The notes: a model not told the origin generated them from the letters alone. 6,134 nucleotides of DNA from Thermoproteati archaeon (GCA_023256295.1 JAGDXH010000040.1:5107-11240), one strand, 5' to 3'; positions 1-5,820 are shown, counted from the first letter of the stretch. Translations and numbers: made by a program.

Positions 1-1
1 G

Positions 2-103
2 AAGCTCGAACAGCTGGCTGCATTTGCAGAAGCACATTGCCCAGTGAAGGACACGCTTTCTGCTGGGACCAGAGTCACCAATGCGGTCGAGATTGAAGTA
101 TAA
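2..103 (+). CDS. OsmC-family peroxiredoxin-like protein, C-terminal end (partial)
   Basis: The reading frame is open from the window edge and stops at the TAA at 101-103, giving 33 visible residues. They contain an Ala-His-Cys-Pro-Val stretch, then a Thr-Leu and an alternating valine-rich last strand. This is the usual ending of OsmC/Ohr-family proteins, where the cysteine before Pro-Val is the second of the two redox cysteines that reduce organic hydroperoxides. The first cysteine and the rest of the fold lie outside the window, so a thiol peroxidase role is inferred from family knowledge only. Many archaeal OsmC-like proteins have untested substrates. The gene converges on the carrier-protein gene with only 7 bases between the two stop codons. 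The fragment is short, so the family call rests on one motif and its context. Confidence 0.72.
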   Translation, partial: KLEQLAAFAEAHCPVKDTLSAGTRVTNAVEIEV

Positions 104-112
104 AAATTTTTT
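102..112. terminator. Bidirectional A/T-run terminator between convergent genes
   Basis: Five A (102-106) are followed by six T (107-112), between and overlapping the stop codons of two convergent genes. Archaeal RNA polymerase terminates at T-rich runs without needing a hairpin, and this tract presents a T-run on both strands. The placement fits a shared terminator. The role is inferred from base composition and position. Confidence 0.5.
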
Positions 113-350
113 ACTCTTGTGTCTCTATCACGGCAACCGTTTGTCCTAGGTTGGCCTTTGAGCCAGCACTTATCAGTATCTTCTTGAGAGTTCCAGAAGC
201 CGGTGCCCTTATCTCTGCGCTGACCTTCACGGCGTTGACCGTCGCGAGGAGCTCGCCTTGCTCCACGTGGTCTCCCTCTTTCTTCTTCCACTCAACCATG
301 GTTACCTGCTTTATGGGTCCTGTGGTTGGTGCCTTGACCTCTACTTGCAT
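111..350 (-). CDS. Small biotinyl/lipoyl carrier-domain protein
   Basis: A stand-alone single-domain protein of 79 residues from the ATG at 350, or 83 from a GTG at 362. It has the full hammerhead fold pattern: an early Pro-x-x-Gly, a Glu-Gly-Asp-x-Val turn, a central modifiable lysine on a hairpin, then Ala-Pro-x-Ser-Gly and a closing strand. The lysine is residue 42 from the ATG (codon 227-225) and sits in Ala-Val-Lys-Val. Such domains carry biotin for acyl-CoA carboxylases or lipoate for 2-oxoacid dehydrogenases and glycine cleavage. Ala-Val-Lys-Val is neither the classical biotin Ala-Met-Lys-Met nor the lipoyl Asp-Lys-Ala, so the cofactor is left open. No carboxylase, E2, or ligase gene is nearby. 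The ATG at 350 is preferred because a purine-rich element and A/T box lie about 24 bases upstream and there is no Shine-Dalgarno. Confidence 0.85.
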   Translation of the reverse strand: MQVEVKAPTTGPIKQVTMVEWKKKEGDHVEQGELLATVNAVKVSAEIRAPASGTLKKILISAGSKANLGQTVAVIETQE

Positions 351-368
351 GAGAACCTTCACGGAAAT

Positions 369-378
369 ATATTAAAGC
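369..378 (-). promoter_or_regulatory. Archaeal TATA box (with BRE-like purines) for the carrier-protein gene
   Basis: On the minus strand GCTTTAATAT is preceded by an A-rich GAAAAA stretch resembling a TFB recognition element. Its centre is about 24 bases from the ATG at 350, which fits a leaderless start there. The GTG at 362 would lie too close to the box to be translated from this promoter. Confidence 0.55.
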
Positions 379-414
379 TTTTTCATAGGAGCTCGCAACC
401 GGTCCCTTCGACTC

Positions 415-422
415 CTTTATAT
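415..422 (+). promoter_or_regulatory. Archaeal TATA box for the alaX-like gene
   Basis: CTTTATAT is centred about 24-25 bases before the ATG at 443. No Shine-Dalgarno lies between, so a leaderless mRNA starting at or near 443 is likely. It stands back to back with the minus-strand TATA box at 369-378, so the 92-base divergent spacer carries one promoter for each direction. Confidence 0.55.
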
Positions 423-442
423 CTGTGATAGCAGAGATATCC

Positions 443-1207
443 ATGCCAACTCTCCAGGAAATGACGGTGGGCTTTCCAGCCACCGATCTACTTTACCTTC
501 GGGACGCCTACCTCAGGCGTGAAGCTGCGAAGGTGCTCCGGGTAGAACTTGATGGGAAACGTTCTTACGTTCTGCTGGACAGGACCATATTTCATCCCAA
601 GGGAGGTGGACAGCCAAGCGATCGGGGCTGGTTAGAATGGGAAACGGGTTCTGCAACCTTAAGGAAGGCCATGGGATTTTGGGACGATCGCGGGTTCTTT
701 GTTTTGCATTACCTGGAAGGGCGTCTGCCAGCTGATCGCGTTCAGATGAGATTGGATTGGGACTTCAGGTATCTTCTGATGAGGAGGCATACGGCTGCTC
801 ACCTCATGGATCACTGTTTGCAAGAGGCGAGTGGGACCAAGAGCGTGACACTTGGCTCTTGGCTGGGCGACCAACCATACGTTGATTATGCAGGATCTGT
901 CCCCAAAGAAGAGGACGTCAAGCTTGCGCTCGACCTTGCAGAGCGCTATATATCTGATGATCTTCCTTTGCACTTTGCCGTCTTTTCAGCATCTGATGTC
1001 GTTGGCTTGGCGCCACCCAACGAGGAGAGGCTGCCAAGGGGTGTCAGCGAGCTGAGGGTTGTCAAAATAGGTGACTTTGAGTGGATACCGTGCGGAGGGA
1101 CGCATTTAAGATCAACGAGAGAAATTGGGTCCATACAACTGAAGGGGATCAGCGGCGTACCTGGTGGGTATCGCTTTTGGTTCGACGTAGCCGATCCATA
1201 TGCTTAA
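443..1207 (+). CDS. alaX: AlaX-type alanyl-tRNA editing hydrolase
   Basis: A free-standing homologue of the alanyl-tRNA synthetase editing domain. AlaX proteins hydrolyse mischarged Ser-tRNA(Ala), and some also Gly-tRNA(Ala), in trans in the cytosol. The zinc/active-site signature is complete: His116-x3-His120 in an Arg-His-Thr-Ala-Ala-His motif, and Cys217-x3-His221 in Cys-Gly-Gly-Thr-His. The N-terminal barrel carries the glycine-rich motif (Gly54-Gly56, then Gln-Pro-Ser-Asp). At 254 residues with an N-terminal barrel it matches the AlaX-M class rather than the short form; there is no C-terminal oligomerisation domain. A GTG at 425 in the same frame would add six residues, but it falls within a few bases of the TATA box, so the ATG is chosen. 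Family assignment is firm; which mischarged tRNA it prefers cannot be read from the sequence. Confidence 0.93.
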   Translation: MPTLQEMTVGFPATDLLYLRDAYLRREAAKVLRVELDGKRSYVLLDRTIFHPKGGGQPSDRGWLEWETGSATLRKAMGFWDDRGFFVLHYLEGRLPADRVQMRLDWDFRYLLMRRHTAAHLMDHCLQEASGTKSVTLGSWLGDQPYVDYAGSVPKEEDVKLALDLAERYISDDLPLHFAVFSASDVVGLAPPNEERLPRGVSELRVVKIGDFEWIPCGGTHLRSTREIGSIQLKGISGVPGGYRFWFDVADPYA

Positions 1208-1210
1208 ACT
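1203..1210 (+). promoter_or_regulatory. Possible TATA box for the PadR-like gene
   Basis: CTTAAACT overlaps the stop codon of the upstream editing gene (1205-1207) and is centred about 24-25 bases before the ATG at 1231. This is the same spacing as the other promoters here, so the regulator may have its own leaderless transcript and not depend on read-through. The box is weaker than the others. Confidence 0.35.
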
Positions 1211-1230
1211 TTGTTGCCCGATCAGACAAA

Positions 1231-1659
1231 ATGGCAGGGTTTATGGGCGAGCACGGGCCTCATGCCAGGAGGTGGAATGCCCGCGGACTGCGCTGGTGGG
1301 TACTAAGTGCCCTGACGGAAGGACCTAAGACTGGCGCGGAAATAACGCACTGGATAGAGGCCAAGAGCGATGGAATGTGGCATCCATCTCCAGGCTCTCT
1401 CTATCCCCTTTTGGGTCAGCTCAGAGAAGAAGGTGTACTGAGGAGAGACGAGGAGGGAAGATACGAGCTCGTCTTCTCGACTGGGCCAGTCTTTTGGAAG
1501 ATTGCCAGCTCTCCGATGAATCTAGATACAGCCGTCCGGGAGTTGGAAGGTTATGCTTGCTACATCGAGGACCTCAGCCGGGCAACAGATATTTCGGCCT
1601 ACAGGGAGAGAATAGAAGCAGTGTGGAAAAAACTGGGCCTCGTTCTCGGGAAGGGCTAG
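1231..1659 (+). CDS. PadR-family winged-helix transcriptional regulator
   Basis: A protein of 142 residues. Residues 20-81 form the PadR winged helix: a Trp-Trp-Val-Leu first helix, Glu-Gly-Pro-Lys-x-Gly at 30-35, Ser-Pro-Gly-Ser-Leu-Tyr-Pro-Leu-Leu at 53-61 in the recognition helix, a Leu-x-Glu-Glu-Gly turn, and a charged wing. Residues from about 99 on are helical and probably form the dimer arm. Position 36 is Ala where most PadR proteins have Tyr in His-Gly-Tyr-Glu-Ile. PadR proteins usually repress neighbouring genes in response to small molecules; the ligand and targets here are unknown, and the nearest same-strand gene is alaX. The frame is open further upstream inside alaX, but no family similarity is visible there, so the ATG at 1231 is used. 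An ATG at 1243 is a possible alternative. Its stop codon overlaps that of the convergent peptidase gene. Confidence 0.85.
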   Translation: MAGFMGEHGPHARRWNARGLRWWVLSALTEGPKTGAEITHWIEAKSDGMWHPSPGSLYPLLGQLREEGVLRRDEEGRYELVFSTGPVFWKIASSPMNLDTAVRELEGYACYIEDLSRATDISAYRERIEAVWKKLGLVLGKG

Positions 1660-3146
1660 AGGTATTTTTCCCTCAGGTAGTTTATGAGGTACTTGGGCTG
1701 GTATCCCTCTCCAAAGGACCTCATCATCAGTTCCTTGGGGGTATAAGTGGCTCCCCATACGTGCACTTTTTCCTTCAGCCATTGTTTCAGCTCATCTAGG
1801 TCCAGGTCAGAGACCTTCGCGTACATGTCTGGAATATCTCTCATGGCGTGGTACCTGATTTGTGCCGCGACGACGTTGCCTATGGTATAGCTCGGAAAGT
1901 ACCCAAACGATCCTCCGCTCCAGTGTATGTCTTGAAGTACCCCATCCGAGAAGTCGTTCGGCCTTACGCCGAGATATTTTTCGTACAATTCCGACCACAG
2001 CTCTGGCAGGTCAGACACCTGGGCTTGACCTCCTATGAGTTGTTTCTCCACCTCATACCTGATCATTATGTGGAAGTTGTAGCTCACCTCGTCAGCCTCA
2101 ACTCTTATGAGCCCGGGCTTCACGTGATTGAAGTACGAGTAGATCTCTTCCTCGCTGTAGTTCTTTAGAAATGGGAGATATTTTGAAAGTATCCCAAAAC
2201 TGCCCCTTGCAAACTCGCGTGACCTTCCGATCATGTTTTCCATGAACCTAGATTGGGACTCGTGAATACCCATGGAAGCACCTCCGGAAAGCGGTGTAAA
2301 CTCTAACTCAGGATCGATCTGCAGTTCGTAAAGGGCGTGTCCGCCTTCATGTAAAACGGAGAACAGCGTGTCCTTGAAATCATATCCTTTCCGCCTAGTC
2401 GTTATTCTGACGTCATCTATCGATATGCCAACCGTGAATGGGTGGGCGGAGGTGTCCTCGCGAAACCTTGTGAAGTCGTAACCCAGCTTCGTTAGCAGTT
2501 CGATCTCAGCCATCTTCATGCCTCCTTGATCATAGGTCTCCAAGGCCAAGGGTGAGTCGCGTTCTGTTGCTGCTTTTTCTAGGATGACCTTCAGCGGGTC
2601 CCTGAGCTCTCCAAACATCACATCAGCATCCTGTACGGTGAAACCCTCTTCGTGCAGGTCTAGGAGGGCATTGTATGGATGGACTTCGTAACCAAGGTGA
2701 TCTGCCATGTCCCTTGTGAGCTCTATTATCTTGCCCAAATCCGACTTGAAGATCTCATAGTTGTTCTTTTCTCTTGCAGCCCTCCAGTTGAGGCTAGCTC
2801 TCGTGGTCAACTCGCTGAGCTCTTGCATGAGCTTGGCGGGTACCTTTGTGTAAATCTTGGTCTCCCTCCTCATGACCCTGGCCAGGCCTTTTTCGTAGAG
2901 AGTTAGGTCTTGGCTCTCCTGAAGTCTATCCAGGAGATCCAACAAATGCGGATCGGTGTACATCTTTTGGATCAGGGCAGTAAGTTGCCCTGTCATATTA
3001 CCTCTGGCAAAGGAGCCTTTCGGCGGCATGAAGGTTTCCAAATCCCATCCCGAGAGCTCCATGGCCTTGGAGACTGCCCATATGGGCTGGTATCTCTCGA
3101 TCAAGGTGATGGCGTGCGGGTTTGAAAACTTAGAGTTTCTTGACAT
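1656..3146 (-). CDS. Metallocarboxypeptidase, peptidase family M32
   Basis: A complete M32 carboxypeptidase of 496 residues, the usual family length. These cytosolic enzymes remove C-terminal residues from peptides, with broad specificity except against proline, and serve peptide turnover. The metal site is intact: His266-Glu267-Gly-Gly-His270 (HEXXH), with the third ligand Glu296 in His-Glu-Ser-Gln-Ser. The 30-residue distance from the first histidine to this glutamate is the family spacing. Downstream the family motif Leu-Ile-Arg-x-Glu-Ala-Asp-Glu is also present, as is the C-terminal aromatic and glycine-rich segment. There is no signal peptide. The ATG at 3146 is the first in frame and has an A/T box about 26 bases upstream. 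The stop codon shares a CTAG with the stop of the convergent PadR-like gene. Confidence 0.97.
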   Translation of the reverse strand: MSRNSKFSNPHAITLIERYQPIWAVSKAMELSGWDLETFMPPKGSFARGNMTGQLTALIQKMYTDPHLLDLLDRLQESQDLTLYEKGLARVMRRETKIYTKVPAKLMQELSELTTRASLNWRAAREKNNYEIFKSDLGKIIELTRDMADHLGYEVHPYNALLDLHEEGFTVQDADVMFGELRDPLKVILEKAATERDSPLALETYDQGGMKMAEIELLTKLGYDFTRFREDTSAHPFTVGISIDDVRITTRRKGYDFKDTLFSVLHEGGHALYELQIDPELEFTPLSGGASMGIHESQSRFMENMIGRSREFARGSFGILSKYLPFLKNYSEEEIYSYFNHVKPGLIRVEADEVSYNFHIMIRYEVEKQLIGGQAQVSDLPELWSELYEKYLGVRPNDFSDGVLQDIHWSGGSFGYFPSYTIGNVVAAQIRYHAMRDIPDMYAKVSDLDLDELKQWLKEKVHVWGATYTPKELMMRSFGEGYQPKYLINYLREKYL

Positions 3147-3168
3147 GCTATGACGGGACTCGGCCCCC

Positions 3169-3176
3169 CTTATATT
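3169..3176 (-). promoter_or_regulatory. Archaeal TATA box for the M32 carboxypeptidase gene
   Basis: On the minus strand AATATAAG is centred about 26 bases upstream of the ATG at 3146, with an A-rich stretch just upstream of it. No Shine-Dalgarno precedes the ATG, which again fits a leaderless or nearly leaderless mRNA. Confidence 0.5.
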
Positions 3177-3367
3177 CTTGTAGTCTTCTTGCAGACCGAC
3201 GCAGGCGTGAGGCTGGGCGCGAAGAACAGATCATCGTCGCAAAGGTCTTGCACAGAGGATGAAGAGGAATCAGTTGGTGTCTTCCAAGAGAGCAAGGGGC
3301 ATCGACGGACAGAAAAGACGGAAGATCGAGGGTTTGGCATGGAAAGATCGACAGGATGAGCTCTTCG

Positions 3368-4606
3368 TCACGATGTTCCTTCTCCGTAACCGCCGAGGTA
3401 GCTCTCCTGCTCTTCCGTCAAGGTATCAATCTCGATGCCCATGGAGCGCAGTTTCAGCAGAGCGACTTGCTCATCTTGTTCCCTTGGTACCGGGTGCACG
3501 CCAGGCTTCATTTCATGACCGTGGTCTTTGAGGTAAAGTGCCGAGAGAAACTGGTTTGAGAAGCTCATGTCCATTACTTCCGACGGGTGTCCTTCCGCTG
3601 CTGTCAGGTTGATCAGCCTGCCCTCGGCCAGCAGGAACAGCTTCTTGCCTCCCAGATCGTACTCGACGTTGAAGTCTCTGACCTCCCTTTTGGATTCGGC
3701 AATTTTCTCGAGAGCGTTGACGTCGATCTCAACGTTGAAATGACCTGCGTTTGCCAGCACTGCCCCGTCCTTCATCAGTCTGAAGTGCTCCTCGGTTATG
3801 ACCGACTTGTTTCCAGTGGCGGTTATAAAAAGATCTCCTATCTTTGCAGCCTCATCCATTTTGGTTACCCTGAAGCCATCCATGCGCGCCTTCAGGGCGT
3901 TAACTGGTGACACTTCTGTCACGATAACCTCGGCTCCCATCCCTCTGGCCCTGTTTGCGATCCCCCTTCCAACATGACCGTAGCCAGATACCACGACCGT
4001 TTTGCCGGCCAAAAGTATGTTCGTAGCCCTGATGATCCCATCAAGGGCTGACTGGCCAGTGCCGTACACGTTGTCGAACTCCCACTTAGTTTCTGCATCG
4101 TTGACAGCTATCAGCGGAAACCTCAGCTTTCCCTGCTTCTCGAGCGCCCTTGCCCTGATTATACCGGTGGTGGTTTCTTCGCAACCTCCATCTAGCTGGA
4201 CGTTTGACGCGATTGCCGCGACGGTCAAGTCTCCTCCATCGTCCAGTATGATCTCCGGACGGGACGCCAACACTTGATTCACGGCCCAGTAATACTCCTC
4301 GTTGTTCATTCCTTTCCAGGCGTATACATCGGCGCCCTCATCAACCAGCCTAGCGGCCACATCATCTTGGGTACTTAGCGGATTGCTCGCACAAACCGAG
4401 ACCGAGGCCCCTGCGCTCATCAGCGCCTCCACCAAGACGGCTGTTTCCTTGGTGACGTGGAGTCCGGCCCCGACTCTCTTTCCCTGGAGAGGTTTCTTGC
4501 TTCCGTATTCTGACCTCAAGAGAGACAGGACAGGCATCCGGGTCCTAGCCCATCCTATCTTAAGTTCGCCCCTAGAGGCAAGAGACGGATCCTTTATCTT
4601 TGGCAT
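3368..4606 (-). CDS. ahcY: S-adenosylhomocysteine hydrolase (adenosylhomocysteinase)
   Basis: This NAD-dependent cytosolic enzyme reversibly splits S-adenosylhomocysteine into adenosine and homocysteine, clearing the product inhibitor of methyltransferases. From the ATG at 4606 it has 412 residues, normal for archaeal forms. Visible signatures are Asp-Asp-Gly-Gly-Asp-Leu-Thr, Glu-Glu-Thr-Thr-Thr-Gly, Asn169-Asp170-x-x-Thr-Lys174 with the catalytic lysine and aspartate, Phe-Asp-Asn-x-Tyr-Gly, the NAD-binding Gly-Tyr-Gly-His-Val-Gly-Arg-Gly at 208-215, and Ala-Glu-Gly-His-Pro-Ser. The C-terminus ends Tyr-Gly-Glu-Gly-Thr-Ser, close to the usual NAD-clasping tail. The frame is open to an ATG at 4648, but the family's typical start (Lys-x-Lys-Asp-x-Ser-Leu) follows the ATG at 4606, so that one is chosen. 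In archaea the enzyme may also act on S-inosylhomocysteine; the sequence does not settle that. Confidence 0.96.
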   Translation of the reverse strand: MPKIKDPSLASRGELKIGWARTRMPVLSLLRSEYGSKKPLQGKRVGAGLHVTKETAVLVEALMSAGASVSVCASNPLSTQDDVAARLVDEGADVYAWKGMNNEEYYWAVNQVLASRPEIILDDGGDLTVAAIASNVQLDGGCEETTTGIIRARALEKQGKLRFPLIAVNDAETKWEFDNVYGTGQSALDGIIRATNILLAGKTVVVSGYGHVGRGIANRARGMGAEVIVTEVSPVNALKARMDGFRVTKMDEAAKIGDLFITATGNKSVITEEHFRLMKDGAVLANAGHFNVEIDVNALEKIAESKREVRDFNVEYDLGGKKLFLLAEGRLINLTAAEGHPSEVMDMSFSNQFLSALYLKDHGHEMKPGVHPVPREQDEQVALLKLRSMGIEIDTLTEEQESYLGGYGEGTS

Positions 4607-4623
4607 GGGCTGTTCTTGTCTTG

Positions 4624-4631
4624 TCTTATAC
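4624..4631 (-). promoter_or_regulatory. Possible TATA box for the S-adenosylhomocysteine hydrolase gene
   Basis: On the minus strand GTATAAGA is centred about 22 bases upstream of the chosen ATG at 4606. This is a little closer than the other promoters in the window (about 24-27). The alternative is the nearly palindromic CTTTAAGC at 4652-4659, which would give a leader of about 24 bases. Confidence 0.35.
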
Positions 4632-4651
4632 GCTTTGACCCGAAGCATTAA

Positions 4652-4659
4652 GCTTAAAG
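4652..4659 (+). promoter_or_regulatory. Possible TATA box for the charged-tail protein gene
   Basis: GCTTAAAG is centred about 26 bases before the TTG at 4682, which supports transcription starting there. Because the core is nearly palindromic it could also drive the divergent S-adenosylhomocysteine hydrolase gene. Confidence 0.4.
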
Positions 4660-4681
4660 ACGGTGGCTTGGATGGAAGAAA

Positions 4682-5131
4682 TTGTCTTCATGGCCGCTGG
4701 AGATACAGGTCGGGGAAAAGAAGATGGTGATAGACTCGGCGGTTCATTCCGTGTTGAGAGAATACGTGAAGACCGGAATGGGCATCGATGAGCTTGCCGA
4801 AAAGCTAGGTCTTGACACTTGGTCAGAAGCCTATGAGCTTCTGAAGCAGGTTCCAGCGTGGATCTACTGGATACCGCCTTCCGTTTACGAGGAGAGTCTC
4901 AAGAGACCCACTTCGCAAGTGCAACAGAAATCGGCGGAAAGTCAGGGAGAAGAGCCCGAGGTCGAAGGCAAAAAGAAAGGCGGGAAAGCATCAAAGGAGC
5001 AAAGTGAACAGAAGGAAACCTCAAAGAGAAGAAAAAAGAAACCCGAAGGGACGGAGGCCAGTGCGCCAAAAAAAGACCAGGGCGAGGGTGCTCAAGCGGT
5101 AGGAGGAGGAACTCCTTCTGTTTTGGGCTGA
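4682..5131 (+). CDS. Conserved-looking protein with compact N-terminal domain and Lys/Glu-rich tail
   Basis: I do not recognise a named family. The 149-residue product has two parts. Residues 4-71 look folded: a short strand pair, a helix ending in Leu-Arg-Glu-Tyr-Val, an Asp-Glu-Leu-Ala-Glu-Lys-Leu-Gly helix resembling the first half of a helix-turn-helix, then Trp-Ser-Glu-Ala-Tyr-Glu and an aromatic Pro-Ala-Trp-Ile-Tyr-Trp-Ile-Pro-Pro motif. Residues 73-149 are low-complexity, rich in Lys, Glu, Gln and Ser, and surely disordered. This suggests a nucleic-acid or protein-binding adaptor, but that is speculation. The start is uncertain: TTG at 4682 keeps the likely first strand and sits 26 bases after an A/T box; the first ATG is at 4724 and would remove 14 residues. 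The last 40 bases overlap the convergent glycosyltransferase frame. Confidence 0.75.
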   Translation: MSSWPLEIQVGEKKMVIDSAVHSVLREYVKTGMGIDELAEKLGLDTWSEAYELLKQVPAWIYWIPPSVYEESLKRPTSQVQQKSAESQGEEPEVEGKKKGGKASKEQSEQKETSKRRKKKPEGTEASAPKKDQGEGAQAVGGGTPSVLG

Positions 5132-5820
5132 GCTTTTTCTATGACGTCCTGATATATGGAAAGAGTCTTTTGGGAAACGACTCTCCAAGTGAACTCTTTA
5201 AGTACCCGCTTCCTTCCCATTTTGCCCATCCTCTTCATCTTTTCGGGGTCTTTGAGGATCTCGTTGATGCCTTTGGCTATGCTTTCGGGCGAGTTACCGT
5301 TCACGTGAGTCCCGCACTTGTCTTTGCCCTTGTTTATGACTTGTTCTTTAAATCCTACCACCCCGACCGCTCCAACGACCACTGGCTTTTCCATGGCCAT
5401 TGCCTCGAGAGAGACTATGCCGAATGGCTCGTAAACGGATGGAAAGATGCAGAGGTCGGATGCAGCGTAGTGAAGTATTCTCTCTCTCTCACCGACGAAG
5501 TCGAACCTGAACATCACGTTCTTCTCTAGCCCGAGTTTCTGAACGGTCTCCTGCAACTCCTTTTGCTGCTCCCCAATCCCTAGAATTACCAGCTTGGCCT
5601 CGGGATGTTCTTTCACGACGCTCGGCATGGCAAGCACAAGGTTCTTTATTCCCTTGACCCAAGTGAGCCGGCCGACGAAAAGGAGCATCTTCTCGTCGTC
5701 TTTTATGCCGTACTTCTTTCTGATGGCTTCTGCTTCTTCTTTGGGATATCCTTTTTTAATATATTCATTTGCAACTTTTTTGGCAAGTTTATTGAATCCG
5801 ATCTTGCTTTTCTTTGCCAT
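5092..5820 (-). CDS. Truncated GT4-like glycosyltransferase (C-terminal half) with a foreign N-terminus
   Basis: The 242-residue frame is a chimera. From about residue 34 it matches the C-terminal, nucleotide-sugar-binding half of a GT-B retaining glycosyltransferase of the GT4/glycogen-synthase type: Gly50-Arg51 and Lys56 in the phosphate-binding loop, His-Tyr-Ala-Ala-Ser-Asp at 117-122, and the E-x7-E motif Glu131 to Glu139. The whole N-terminal acceptor-binding Rossmann domain, normally about 170-200 residues, is absent. In its place are about 30 basic residues rich in Ala-Lys-Lys, ending Gly-Tyr-Pro-Lys-Glu-Glu, in AT-rich DNA with different codon use (AAA and GAA rather than AAG and GAG). 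Without the acceptor domain, glycosyl transfer is unlikely, so this may be a pseudogene-like remnant or an assembly chimera. The ATG at 5820 has a strong Shine-Dalgarno and directly abuts the upstream stop codon. The C-terminus overlaps the convergent gene by 40 bases. Confidence 0.82.
   Translation of the reverse strand: MAKKSKIGFNKLAKKVANEYIKKGYPKEEAEAIRKKYGIKDDEKMLLFVGRLTWVKGIKNLVLAMPSVVKEHPEAKLVILGIGEQQKELQETVQKLGLEKNVMFRFDFVGERERILHYAASDLCIFPSVYEPFGIVSLEAMAMEKPVVVGAVGVVGFKEQVINKGKDKCGTHVNGNSPESIAKGINEILKDPEKMKRMGKMGRKRVLKEFTWRVVSQKTLSIYQDVIEKAQPKTEGVPPPTA

Noticed and set aside
659..973. Minus-strand open frame inside the alaX gene.
   Set aside because: It is antisense to the conserved HxxxH region of the editing enzyme; a shadow frame.
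3180..3300. C/D-box-like words (GATGA and CTGA-like) in the spacer, considered as an archaeal guide RNA.
   Set aside because: The boxes are incomplete and wrongly spaced; no C' or D' partners were found.
3150..3359. Plus-strand open frame of 69 codons in the spacer.
   Set aside because: It contains the M32 promoter box within its first codons, has no family resemblance, and its composition is not convincing as protein; kept only as a remark on the spacer.
3259..3531. Plus-strand open frame with a basic start, opposite the end of the S-adenosylhomocysteine hydrolase gene.
   Set aside because: More than half is antisense to a certain gene, there is no A/T box at the right distance and no recognisable domain.
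4672..4776. ATG-started 34-codon frame overlapping the start of the charged-tail protein gene.
   Set aside because: It is short and out of frame with the longer gene, whose third-position pattern is clearly coding.
5479..5490. Six TC dinucleotides in the glycosyltransferase frame, considered as a phase-variation tract.
   Set aside because: The tract is short, in frame (Glu-Arg-Glu-Arg), and explained by ordinary codons.
5170..5529. Plus-strand open frame opposite the glycosyltransferase.
   Set aside because: It is antisense to the E-x7-E domain, which is clearly the coding strand.
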